Positions 8,002-15,489 of a stretch of 20,612 nucleotides of DNA are shown piece after piece; within the stretch, counting starts at the first letter, position 1; every line of letters starts with the position of its first letter. Made by a program: the position numbers and the translations under genes. Location of the stretch: contig MNEW01000025.1 in NCBI GenBank assembly GCA_001917895.1, forward strand, positions 1 through 20,612, read 5' to 3'. Source of the DNA: Actinobacteria bacterium 13_1_40CM_66_12. GTDB taxonomy: Bacteria > Chloroflexota > Dormibacteria > Dormibacterales > Dormibacteraceae. The notes below the pieces were generated by a model. That model searched no databases. It was not told the DNA's origin and saw only the letters and a list, made by a program, of their open reading frames with translations.

Positions 8002-8807
8002 TTTTCGGGGTCAGGTCGCGCTTCGAACATCGGGTTGACCGGACCGTGGCCCTTTCCGACGTCCAGCGAGTGCTCGATGGCGCCGGCGATGAAAATCTTG
8101 GCGGCCTGCACAGCCTCCAACGGTGTCTGGCCTTTGGCGAGGCCCGCGGCAATGGCGGCCGAGAACACGCAGCCGCTTCCGTGGGTGTTCTTGGTGTGGA
8201 TACGGCGGCCCTTCAGCTCGACCAGGTCGACGCCGTCCCAGTAGACGTCGATGGCGAGGTCTTCGGTGCCTGCGTGACCGCCCTTGACCACGGCCACACG
8301 TGGCCCGAGTGCGACGAGGTCGAGCGCGGCGTGGCGCCGATCGTCCAGGGTCGTGATGGATCGGCCCAGCAGCACCTCCGCCTCTGGAATGTTCGGCGTG
8401 ACGACGAGAGCGACCGGGAGCAGGTATCGATAAAGCGACGCGATGGCGTCGCTGTGGAGCAGCCTCGCTCCACCCTTGGCGACCATGACCGGGTCGACCA
8501 CGAGCTTCTCTATGCCGTGTTCGCGGATCGCCGTGGCCACGGCCTTGATGATCTCCGAGCTGGCGAGCATCCCGGTCTTCGCCGCCTGCACACCGATGTC
8601 ATCCACCACCGCATCGATCTGGGCGCGGATCACCCGCACTGGCACCTCGTGGATCTCGGTCACCGCCAGCGTGTTCTGCGCGGTGATGGCGGTGACCGCG
8701 GACGTCCCGTGTACGCCAAAGGCGGCAAACGTCTTGAGGTCGGCCTGGATGCCCGCGCCTCCGCCCGAATCCGAGCCGGCGATGGTCAGCGCGACCGGGA
8801 GTTTCAT
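7998..8807 (-). CDS. thiD: Hydroxymethylpyrimidine/phosphomethylpyrimidine kinase
   Basis: Phosphorylates hydroxymethylpyrimidine and then its monophosphate to give HMP-PP, the pyrimidine precursor of thiamine phosphate. The 269-residue length is normal for a single-domain ThiD of the ribokinase fold. It begins [20 protein letters not shown] with the substrate-binding GSDSGGGAG, continues through [16 protein letters not shown] and [10 protein letters not shown], and carries the anion-hole and catalytic [18 protein letters not shown] near the C-terminus. ATG 8807 is the family start and overlaps the transporter stop as ATGA, giving translational coupling; a longer in-frame ORF upstream is discarded. 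The gene is under the TPP riboswitch at 10180-10272 if both genes share one transcript. No fused ThiE domain is present. Confidence 0.96.
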   Translation of the reverse strand: MKLPVALTIAGSDSGGGAGIQADLKTFAAFGVHGTSAVTAITAQNTLAVTEIHEVPVRVIRAQIDAVVDDIGVQAAKTGMLASSEIIKAVATAIREHGIEKLVVDPVMVAKGGARLLHSDAIASLYRYLLPVALVVTPNIPEAEVLLGRSITTLDDRRHAALDLVALGPRVAVVKGGHAGTEDLAIDVYWDGVDLVELKGRRIHTKNTHGSGCVFSAAIAAGLAKGQTPLEAVQAAKIFIAGAIEHSLDVGKGHGPVNPMFEARPDPEN

Positions 8808-10183
8808 CGCGACGGCTGGAGCCGGCGCCCGCCCCAGTACACCGCAGCGGCGACCGCGATGCTGACGAGACCGCTTACGTCGGCGCCATGCAGTCCGCCG
8901 ATGAGACGGTCGTTGAAGAAGTGTGGCGACGAGACCAGGTTGCCGAACAGGTTGTCGTAGTTGACGAAGAGCAGGCTCGAGGCGGCGCCCGCGAGCCACG
9001 CGACGAGCGCCAATCTCGCGCGCGCCCGGCCTTCGAAGACGAAGAGGCTGAGAAGAACGACGGCGGCCCACGCTGGCGCCCAGAGGTACGTCAGGATCAG
9101 GAAGTCCTCATACGCAACGTGCAGATCGCTCACGAGCACCGCATATGCCGCGAGCGCGGTGCCGAGGATTCCGCATCCCAACGCCGTCTGCCATCGCTGC
9201 AAGCGGATGCCCATGGTCAACGTCACCAGGCCCGCCGTGTAGACGTCGAGGTAGTTGGCCCAGATCTCGCCGACGACCACAAAGACGAAGAACGGCACGG
9301 CGACCCACACCGGTGCATGCGTGCTGATGACAGCCAGGACGCCCTGCCCGGAAGCGAGCTTCGCGTCGATGGTCGGCAGCAGCAGGCCAAATAGGCCGAG
9401 GAGAACCATCGGCACCACGACACCCACCATCGGCCAGAACGTGACCGAACGTGTTGGGCTGGAGGCGGGGAGATAGCGCGAGTAGTCGCTTGCGAACGGG
9501 TACCAGGAGGCGACCAGCGCGAAGCACGTCATGAACCCAAGGACGAACGCGCCGGGATAGTCGGCGCCCGACACCGACGGGCCCTGCCCCCAATGAAACT
9601 GGGGCGCCAGCAGCACGAAAAGGACAGCCGCCAGCGCGACGAAAATCACCGCGCCGTACGTCTCGAGGACTTTGATCGTGCGGTGGCCGTACACCGCCAC
9701 GGCCACGCTGACCGCGGCGATCAGGATGACGAGACCGAAGGTGATGGCGCGGTTTCCGCCGCCTAAGAGCTGAGCGCCGGCCTGGGCCGCGATCACACAA
9801 TCCACCGCGAACCAGCCGATCGCCAGAAACAGAGTGAGCGCCGCCCCGACGTAGGACCCGCGCCGGCCGAAGATGGTCCGCGTGAATACGATCTGGGGCT
9901 GGCCGCTTCTAGGACCTGTGTTGCTGAGGAGGCCGAGAATCAGCGCCGCCGCGACGGTGCCGAGGATCGTCGCAGCGAGCCCGTCCCACACGCCCAGGCC
10001 GTAATAGGTCGTGAGCAGGCTCGCGGTGAAGAGGCTCGCGTAGTTGGTGAAGGCGCCGGCCCACAGGAATCCGAGCTCACGCGGGCGGCCATGTCGTTCC
10101 GCGGCCGGGATCGCGTCGATGCCATGCGTCTCCACCTTTCCGAAGACGTCGGATTCGACGCTACGAGCGGCAACGTTGCTCAA
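8804..10183 (-). CDS. cytX: NCS1-family transporter, probable hydroxymethylpyrimidine permease (CytX-like)
   Basis: Encodes 459 residues of the nucleobase:cation symporter-1 family with about 12 hydrophobic segments. Family features include the N-terminal [20 protein letters not shown], a helix-1 region [28 protein letters not shown] and a [11 protein letters not shown] segment. NCS1 members move cytosine, allantoin, hydantoins or thiamine pyrimidine. Substrate assignment to hydroxymethylpyrimidine rests on context: a TPP riboswitch immediately upstream and a translationally coupled thiD downstream. The start is unusual: TTG at 10183, preceded by GGAGG with a 6-nt spacer, both inside the 3' part of the riboswitch. 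No downstream in-frame ATG precedes the conserved region, which supports the TTG. Confidence 0.88.
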   Translation of the reverse strand: MSNVAARSVESDVFGKVETHGIDAIPAAERHGRPRELGFLWAGAFTNYASLFTASLLTTYYGLGVWDGLAATILGTVAAALILGLLSNTGPRSGQPQIVFTRTIFGRRGSYVGAALTLFLAIGWFAVDCVIAAQAGAQLLGGGNRAITFGLVILIAAVSVAVAVYGHRTIKVLETYGAVIFVALAAVLFVLLAPQFHWGQGPSVSGADYPGAFVLGFMTCFALVASWYPFASDYSRYLPASSPTRSVTFWPMVGVVVPMVLLGLFGLLLPTIDAKLASGQGVLAVISTHAPVWVAVPFFVFVVVGEIWANYLDVYTAGLVTLTMGIRLQRWQTALGCGILGTALAAYAVLVSDLHVAYEDFLILTYLWAPAWAAVVLLSLFVFEGRARARLALVAWLAGAASSLLFVNYDNLFGNLVSSPHFFNDRLIGGLHGADVSGLVSIAVAAAVYWGGRRLQPSR

Positions 10184-10272
10184 ACTCTCCCTCCGCTGGC
10201 ATTACCCAGTTCAGGTTCTTGCGGTCGGCGCCATGCGCCCTCTCAGCCTTTACCTGGCTCCCGCTGGTTCGA
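10180..10272 (-). promoter_or_regulatory. TPP (THI-box) riboswitch
   Basis: Read on the minus strand the THI-box core is clear: GGCTGAGAGGG, then AACCTGAACTGG, then TAATGCCAGCGGAGGGA. Stem P1 pairs UCGAAC (10272-10267) with GUUUGA (10185-10180), including one G-U pair. GCGG pairs with CCGC for P2, AGCC with GGCT for P3, and CTGG with CCAG for P4/P5. A small insert hairpin GGCGC-AUG-GCGCC follows the CTGAGA motif. The P1 3' strand contains the TTG start of the transporter, and the GGAGG just before it acts as its ribosome-binding site. TPP binding would therefore hide the start region, which points to control of translation initiation. No terminator hairpin is visible. Confidence 0.95.
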
Positions 10273-10274
10273 TT

Positions 10275-11186
10275 CTAGAGAAAGATCAGGCCAAGACTGG
10301 TGTTCGACGTGTGCCAGATGGCTCCCGGCCATATCGATCGGGTCCGATAGAAGAGGTAGCCGTACACGAGTCCTTGGAGTGCTCCAAAAAGTCCGATAAA
10401 AGGCGCCACCCAGATCGGAAGGCCTGAACCCACGACGAGCATGGGCACGTGGAAAAGACCCCAGACCATCGCGGAGAGAGCCAGGCTGTTCCCCGGCCGG
10501 CCAAGCCAGGGCATCAGACGGCCGAAGATCACGCCTCGAAAAGCGAGCTCCTCAGGCACGCCGTTGGAGAGGGACTGGAGCGCGGTCGTGACCGCCACGA
10601 CCGGAAGCGAAGCCGACTGCCAGAGGAGCCCAGGTCTGCCGCCTGCAGCCACGGAAACCAGGGCCAGGCCGACACCCATGGCGGCCAATCCGACCCCCAA
10701 GGCAAGGTCCCGGGGAAGCACGGTCAGGCCCACCTCGCGGGCGCGGACCCGGAAACACGCCACCGCAACCAATGTGGGCAACAACAGGAGTGGGATCGTG
10801 AGAGCGACGTTTGCGGCCTTCCCAGCTATGAGTGTTGGAAGGCCGGCGGCTTTCAAGTCGGCAGCCCACGCCTTGGGCAGACCGTGCGGAATGATCAAGA
10901 ACCACACGACTGCGACGGCTGCGAGCTGCAGGACGGCCACTGTTACTGCCAAGCCGAAATCGCGCGAGCGAGCGTTCGGCGGCCGAGCATCGGGCATGGC
11001 CAATTGCCGTCCGCGAGTCGCGAAGTGGATCACCGAAACGTACGCAACCAGAAGAAGCAGATTGACCGGGGCGAGCCACGGCGTGTACACGAATATGCCG
11101 GCAAGCACGTTGATCGCCGCAGAGACGATTAAGAGCGGGGTCAGCAGCGGATGGTCGCGCACGAGTGCGGACGCTCGCGCCAGCAT
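10275..11186 (-). CDS. CPBP-family intramembrane metalloprotease (CAAX/Abi type)
   Basis: Encodes 303 residues with about eight hydrophobic segments. The three CPBP motifs are in the C-terminal half: PEELAFRG (Glu212, Glu213, Arg217), GLFHVPML (His246) and WHTSNTSLG (His292, Asn295). The family cleaves prenylated or other membrane proteins, and some members act in bacteriocin self-immunity or sigma-factor control; the substrate here is unknown. The first helices begin at residue 15 with no cleavable signal. ATG 11186 lacks a ribosome-binding site. The stop codon sits 2 bases before stem P1 of the TPP riboswitch, so the riboswitch transcript must start within, or read through, this gene. Confidence 0.9.
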   Translation of the reverse strand: MLARASALVRDHPLLTPLLIVSAAINVLAGIFVYTPWLAPVNLLLLVAYVSVIHFATRGRQLAMPDARPPNARSRDFGLAVTVAVLQLAAVAVVWFLIIPHGLPKAWAADLKAAGLPTLIAGKAANVALTIPLLLLPTLVAVACFRVRAREVGLTVLPRDLALGVGLAAMGVGLALVSVAAGGRPGLLWQSASLPVVAVTTALQSLSNGVPEELAFRGVIFGRLMPWLGRPGNSLALSAMVWGLFHVPMLVVGSGLPIWVAPFIGLFGALQGLVYGYLFYRTRSIWPGAIWHTSNTSLGLIFL

Positions 11187-11324
11187 CTAGGCCCGGTCGA
11201 GGAACTCCGTCACGAGCGACTGGAAGTCCCTCCCGGCAAAGTTAAGGAACCGTGAAATCGCGACAATTAGAGAGCCAGGGGCAACCGGTGTCAAGCTGGC
11301 CTTAGTTCGGGGAGGGATCTAGCG

Positions 11325-12698
11325 ATGAGCACGCCCACCGCGCGTCAAGTTTCGACAGACCGCGTCAAAGAGCTGATCGCGCGCGAGGAAGACAAGTTCA
11401 AGCAGGCCCGGCCGCGCTCCCAGAAGCTGTGGCAAGAGGCCCGCGAGGTCATGCCCAGGGGCGTCCCCTCGTCATTCCAGGACGCGGCGCCGCAGCCGGT
11501 GTTCATGGAACGGGGCAAGGGCAGCAGGGTCTGGGACGTGGACGGCAACGAGTACGTCGACTTCCACAACGGCTTCGGGGTGATGGTGGTCGGGCACGCC
11601 CACCCGAAGATCGTGGACGCGGTGAGTCAGAGGATCGCGCTCGGCTCCCACTTCGCTCAGCCGACGCCTGACGACCTGCAGGTGGCCCGCGAGCTCGCAC
11701 GCCGGTTCGGCTTGCCCCAGTGGCGATTCACCAACTCGGGAACCGAATCGACCCTGGACGCGGTGAGGATCGCGCGCGGCTTCACCGGCCGCCAGAGGCT
11801 CATCAAGATGGAGGCGTCGTATCACGGTCACCACGACGCGCTCATGGTGTCGGTCGAGCCGCCGCCTGAGCTGATGGGTCCGGCGGACGCACCTGCGTCG
11901 GTGCCGCAGAGCGAAGGCATCCCGCCCGCCATCGTCGAGCTGACCACGGTGGTCCCGTTCAACGACCTCCCGGCCCTCGAGCGCGCCTTCACCCGCTACC
12001 CGAACGAGGTGGCGGCGGTCATCGTAGAGCCGGCGATGATGAACGTCGGGATCGTGCTGCCCGACGCCGGCTACCTGGCCGGCCTTCGCGACGTGGCCCA
12101 CCGCCACGGCGCGCTCCTCATCTTCGACGAGGTCAAGACCGGCATCACCATCGCCGCCGGCGGCGCGACCGAACGATTCGGCGTCACCCCCGACCTCATC
12201 GCCCTCGCCAAGGCAATCGGCGGCGGGCTCCCTTGCGGCGCGGTCGGCGGCACGGCCAACGTGATGTCGGTGATCGAGGAAAAAAGGGTCGCGCAGATGG
12301 GCACCTTCAACGGCAACCCTCTGACGATGGCGGCGTCAAGGGTCACGCTCTACGACATCCTCGATGCATCCGCATATGCACATTTCGACGCTCTGGCCGA
12401 GACCGTCCAGGGTGGCCTGGATGAGGTGATCGCAGACCACGAGCTCCCGTTTCACGTGATCACACTCGGCGCACGAGGCGGCATCACTTATCGCGCCCAG
12501 CGAGTGCGCAACTACCGCGACTACCTCGAGATCGACAAGTCCTTCGCCTACCTGAGCTGGCTCTACCAGTGCAACCGGGGCGTGCTCATGGCTCCCGGCG
12601 CGGAGGAGAACTGGACGCTGTCGGTCCAGCATTCGGCCGACGACATGCAGCGCTACGTGGACAACTTCGCGGAGATGGCGCGAGACCTCCGCTCCTGA
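11325..12698 (+). CDS. Class III PLP-dependent aminotransferase (glutamate-1-semialdehyde aminomutase-like)
   Basis: Encodes 457 residues of the class III (fold type I) aminotransferase family. Visible are VWDVDGNEYVDFHNGFG (70-86), the phosphate loop NSGTES (137-142), SYHGHHD (165-171), the cofactor Asp in LIFDEVKTG (Asp268) and the Schiff-base lysine in LAKAIGGGLP (Lys296). QMGTFNGNPLTMAA supplies the second-subunit phosphate contact. It resembles HemL-type enzymes, but FDEVKTG and the 40-residue N-terminal extension differ from typical HemL, so haem synthesis is not assigned and the amino donor is unknown. GGAGGG lies about 8 nt upstream of ATG 11325. It heads a tight same-strand cluster with the small membrane protein (20-base gap) and the dehydratase. 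Confidence 0.88.
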   Translation: MSTPTARQVSTDRVKELIAREEDKFKQARPRSQKLWQEAREVMPRGVPSSFQDAAPQPVFMERGKGSRVWDVDGNEYVDFHNGFGVMVVGHAHPKIVDAVSQRIALGSHFAQPTPDDLQVARELARRFGLPQWRFTNSGTESTLDAVRIARGFTGRQRLIKMEASYHGHHDALMVSVEPPPELMGPADAPASVPQSEGIPPAIVELTTVVPFNDLPALERAFTRYPNEVAAVIVEPAMMNVGIVLPDAGYLAGLRDVAHRHGALLIFDEVKTGITIAAGGATERFGVTPDLIALAKAIGGGLPCGAVGGTANVMSVIEEKRVAQMGTFNGNPLTMAASRVTLYDILDASAYAHFDALAETVQGGLDEVIADHELPFHVITLGARGGITYRAQRVRNYRDYLEIDKSFAYLSWLYQCNRGVLMAPGAEENWTLSVQHSADDMQRYVDNFAEMARDLRS

Positions 12699-12718
12699 GC
12701 GCCTGAGCGCGTGAAAGT

Positions 12719-13003
12719 GTGAGGGCGTTCCTGTTCGGGTTGATCCTGCTGGTCGGGCTCAGCCTGACCGTCCTCTCCATCCGGCCGGGCGGAATCCGGC
12801 AGCAGCTCCGGCTTGCCGCCCGCAGGCTTCGCATCGTGCTGGTGTTGGCCGCCATCTACATCGTCAGCGACGCCGTCATCCGGGTCGCGTTCCCTCAAGG
12901 CTGGATCGCCGATTACGGCCCGGTTGCGGTCGGGGTCGTGCTCGCGCTCGCATTTCTTCTTTTCGCCCAGGATCCCGTATCACCGCCGGCCGCGAAGCCT
13001 TGA
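12719..13003 (+). CDS. Small two- or three-pass membrane protein, unknown function
   Basis: Encodes 94 residues from GTG 12719. Hydrophobic segments lie at about 3-20, 39-57 and 67-83, separated by a basic loop (RQQLRLAARRLR, about 27-38), and the tail PVSPPAAKP is short and proline-rich. No family is recognised. The gene sits 20 bases after the aminotransferase, and its TGA overlaps the TTG start of the dehydratase (TTGA), so it is probably translated as part of that operon. A ribosome-binding site before the GTG is weak (GTGAAAG). Confidence 0.65.
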   Translation: MRAFLFGLILLVGLSLTVLSIRPGGIRQQLRLAARRLRIVLVLAAIYIVSDAVIRVAFPQGWIADYGPVAVGVVLALAFLLFAQDPVSPPAAKP

Positions 13004-13968
13004 GCGACCGCGAGCCGAACTCGATCACTCTCGAAGACGTCCAGGACGCCCGCAAGCGCCTGGACGGCATCGTCCCTCGCACGCCGCTGATCCGCCTCGA
13101 CGACGGAGGCACCGGCGAGCTGTACCTCAAGTTGGAGAACCTGCAGCCGATCCGTTCCTTCAAGGTTCGCGGCTCCGGCAACGCGATCTCGAGGCTCGAT
13201 GAGGCTTCGCTGCAAACAGGCGTGTACACCGCCAGCGCGGGGAACATGGCGCAGGGTGTCGCCTGGAATGCGCGGCGGCTCGGCGTTCGATGCACCGCCG
13301 TCGTCCCAGAGGGTGCGCCCCACTCCAAGCTCGAAGCGATCCAGCGCCTGGGCGCGGAAACGATCTCGGTGCCCTACGGCGATTGGTGGAACGTTCTGGT
13401 GGAGCATCGCTATGCGCCGCTGGAGCCGGCTCATTTCATCCATCCCGTGAGCGACGTGGACGTCATGGCCGGCAACGGCACGATCGGGCTGGAGATCCTC
13501 GAGGACCTTCCAGATGTCAACACCGTGCTTATCCCCTTCGGCGGCGGCGGGCTGAGCTGCGGCATCGCGACCGCGATCAGAAGCCTCCGCCCGGAGGTTC
13601 GCGTCTTCGGCTGCGAGGTGGATACGGCCGCGCCACTCGCCGCCGCTTTTGCCGCGGGCGGCCCGGTGCCGTTTCCGCGCGTGGCTTCGTTCGTGGACGG
13701 CATTGGGGGGCCGATCGTGCTGCCGGAGATGTGGCCGCCGGCATCGCGACTGCTCGCGGGATCCCTGGTCGTGAACCTGGCGGAGGTGGCAGCCGCCATC
13801 CGTCACCTCGTCGTTCATGCGGCGATCGTCGCCGAAGGGGCCGCCGGGGCTGCGGTGGCGGCGGCGCTGAAAGGCCTGGCCGGTCCTGGACGTCATGTCG
13901 CGATCGTCTCCGGCGGGAACATCGACCCCGAGGTTCTCGGCACGATCCTCGCCGGCAACGTTCCGTAG
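13000..13968 (+). CDS. Threonine/serine dehydratase-like PLP enzyme (fold type II)
   Basis: Encodes 322 residues of the tryptophan-synthase-beta fold, a length typical of catabolic threonine/serine deaminases without an ACT domain. The Schiff-base Lys is Lys55 in IRSFKVRGSGNA. The substrate loop reads SAGNMAQG (79-86), the phosphate-binding Gly loop is FGGGGLSCG (180-188), and the C-terminal SGGNID that contacts the pyridine ring is present. The usual SAGNHAQG histidine is replaced by Met83, so substrate preference may differ from L-threonine. The start is TTG 13000, which overlaps the preceding stop as TTGA; no later ATG precedes the conserved region. The gene converges on the 6-phosphogluconate dehydrogenase gene with 7 bases between stops. 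Confidence 0.87.
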   Translation: MSDREPNSITLEDVQDARKRLDGIVPRTPLIRLDDGGTGELYLKLENLQPIRSFKVRGSGNAISRLDEASLQTGVYTASAGNMAQGVAWNARRLGVRCTAVVPEGAPHSKLEAIQRLGAETISVPYGDWWNVLVEHRYAPLEPAHFIHPVSDVDVMAGNGTIGLEILEDLPDVNTVLIPFGGGGLSCGIATAIRSLRPEVRVFGCEVDTAAPLAAAFAAGGPVPFPRVASFVDGIGGPIVLPEMWPPASRLLAGSLVVNLAEVAAAIRHLVVHAAIVAEGAAGAAVAAALKGLAGPGRHVAIVSGGNIDPEVLGTILAGNVP

Positions 13969-13975
13969 TCAGCCG

Positions 13976-15418
13976 CTAGTCGGTTTTCACCTCAGCCCCG
14001 TCCTGGGCCCATCTGGTGTGGAAAGCGCCTTCTCGGTCGATACGGTGGTAGGTGTGGGCGCCGAAGTAATCGCGCAGTCCCTGGATGAGGTTGGCCGGTC
14101 CTCGCGCTCGCCGATAGCCGTCGTAGTAGGCAAGCGATGACGAGAACGCCGGGATCGGCACCCCGCGATCGACGGCGGTCTTGACCACGCGGCGCCACGC
14201 GTCCTGCCCCGAGGCGAGAGCCTCCTGGAAGAACGGGGCGAGCATCAAGTTCGGCAGGTCTGGCTGCAGCACGTACGCATCCTTGATGCGGTCGAGGAAC
14301 GCGGCCCGGATGATGCAGCCGCCACGCCAGATGGTCGCAAGGGATCCGAGATCGAGCCCCCATTCGTATTCACGCGATCCCGCCTGCAGGTGTTCGAATC
14401 CCTGCGCATAGGCGACGATCTTGGCCGCGTACAGAGCGTCCCTCACGTCGTCGACGAGCCCCATATCGCGGTCGTAGTGGACGTGGCCGGCGGCCGGACC
14501 GGCGAGGATACCGGCTGCTGTCACCCGCTCCGCTTTCTGGCTCGATAGGACGCGCGCGAACACCGCTTCGGTGATCCCCGTCAGCGGCACGCCGAGCTCG
14601 AGGGCCGATTCGCTCGTCCAGCGCCCTGTGCCTTTCTGCTCGGCCTCGTCCTCGATCGCATCGACCAGGGCCCCGTTCGAGTCAGAGCTCTTGGCGAGGA
14701 CGTTGGCTGTGATCTCGATCAGATACGACTGCAGCCGGCCTTCGTTCCACTCACGAAAGATCGAGGCCAACTCGGGCGGAGTGAGACCAAGCGCGGACCT
14801 CAGCAAGTCGTAGCTCTCAGCGATCAGCTGGATGTCCGCGTACTCAATTCCGTTGTGGACCATCTTGACGAAGTGCCCGGCGCCGTCGGGCCCGATGTAG
14901 GTGCAGCACGGAACGCCATCGACCTTGGCTGCGATCGCGTTCAGCATCTCCGCGACGTGCTCATAGGATTCGCGCGAACCGCCCGGCATCAGGCTCGGGC
15001 CGAGCAGCGCGCCTTCCTCGCCGCCGGACACGCCCATACCCAGGAAGCCCAGGCCCGCCCGCGCGGCGGCAGCTGCTCGGCGGCGCGTGTCATGGAACAG
15101 CGAATTGCCGCCATCGATGAGCGTGTCACCCGGCTCCAGCAGCATCGACAGCGCATCGATGCCCTCATCGACCGGCGCGCCCGCCTTGACCATCAGGAGG
15201 ATCGCCCGCGGCGGAGTGAGAACCTGGACGAGCTCCTCGAGCGTGGCCGCAGGCCGGAAGTCGCCCTCGGCCCCGTGCAACGCCATGAACTCATCGGTCC
15301 GCTGGCGTGTGCGGTTGAATACCGCGACACGAACGCCATGGGACGCGAGATTGCGCGCCAGGTTCATGCCCATGGTCGCCAGTCCAACGATGCCGAGCTC
15401 GTGATCTTCCATCGACAT
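13976..15418 (-). CDS. gnd: 6-phosphogluconate dehydrogenase, decarboxylating (long form)
   Basis: Oxidises 6-phosphogluconate to ribulose 5-phosphate and CO2 in the oxidative pentose phosphate pathway. The 480-residue length matches the long dimeric form. The cofactor motif is GLATMGMNLARN (12-23), and NRT (35-37) at the end of the second strand is the NADP-type signature. GAGHFVKMVHNGIEYADIQL carries the catalytic Lys and substrate-binding Asn, and DYFGAHTYHRID near the C-terminus carries the other-subunit Arg/His residues. The start is set at ATG 15418, because an in-frame ATG at 15430 lies inside the probable -10 box CATAAT (15434-15429); ATG 15412 is an alternative. It is divergent from the solute-binding protein gene. 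Identification is secure. Confidence 0.96.
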   Translation of the reverse strand: MSMEDHELGIVGLATMGMNLARNLASHGVRVAVFNRTRQRTDEFMALHGAEGDFRPAATLEELVQVLTPPRAILLMVKAGAPVDEGIDALSMLLEPGDTLIDGGNSLFHDTRRRAAAAARAGLGFLGMGVSGGEEGALLGPSLMPGGSRESYEHVAEMLNAIAAKVDGVPCCTYIGPDGAGHFVKMVHNGIEYADIQLIAESYDLLRSALGLTPPELASIFREWNEGRLQSYLIEITANVLAKSSDSNGALVDAIEDEAEQKGTGRWTSESALELGVPLTGITEAVFARVLSSQKAERVTAAGILAGPAAGHVHYDRDMGLVDDVRDALYAAKIVAYAQGFEHLQAGSREYEWGLDLGSLATIWRGGCIIRAAFLDRIKDAYVLQPDLPNLMLAPFFQEALASGQDAWRRVVKTAVDRGVPIPAFSSSLAYYDGYRRARGPANLIQGLRDYFGAHTYHRIDREGAFHTRWAQDGAEVKTD

Positions 15419-15428
15419 ACCCCCGGGC

Positions 15429-15434
15429 ATTATG
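15429..15434 (-). promoter_or_regulatory. Putative -10 box for gnd
   Basis: CATAAT on the minus strand places a transcription start near 15422, about 4 nt before ATG 15418, which would give an almost leaderless mRNA. The ATG at 15430 overlaps this box and would not be transcribed. No clear -35 element is seen. Confidence 0.4.
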
Positions 15435-15448
15435 CCAACGCGGGCTGG

Positions 15449-15476
15449 TTGAGGCCTTTGCGAAGTCCCGCATACT
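15449..15476 (+). promoter_or_regulatory. Possible promoter for the solute-binding protein gene
   Basis: TTGAGG (15449-15454) and CATACT (15471-15476) are separated by 16 nt, with the ATG 13 nt further on. Both boxes match the sigma-70 type consensus at four of six positions, so the call is tentative. It lies in the divergent region shared with gnd. Confidence 0.3.
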
Positions 15477-15489
15477 CCGCTCGACGATC

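Noticed and set aside
8808..9071. N-terminal extension of thiD
   Set aside because: It overlaps the transporter gene in another frame, and ThiD family sequence begins exactly at ATG 8807 with an ATGA overlap.
10449..11132. Long plus-strand ORFs opposite the CPBP protease
   Set aside because: The Arg/Gln/His-rich translations lack family features and are the usual antisense shadows in GC-rich DNA.
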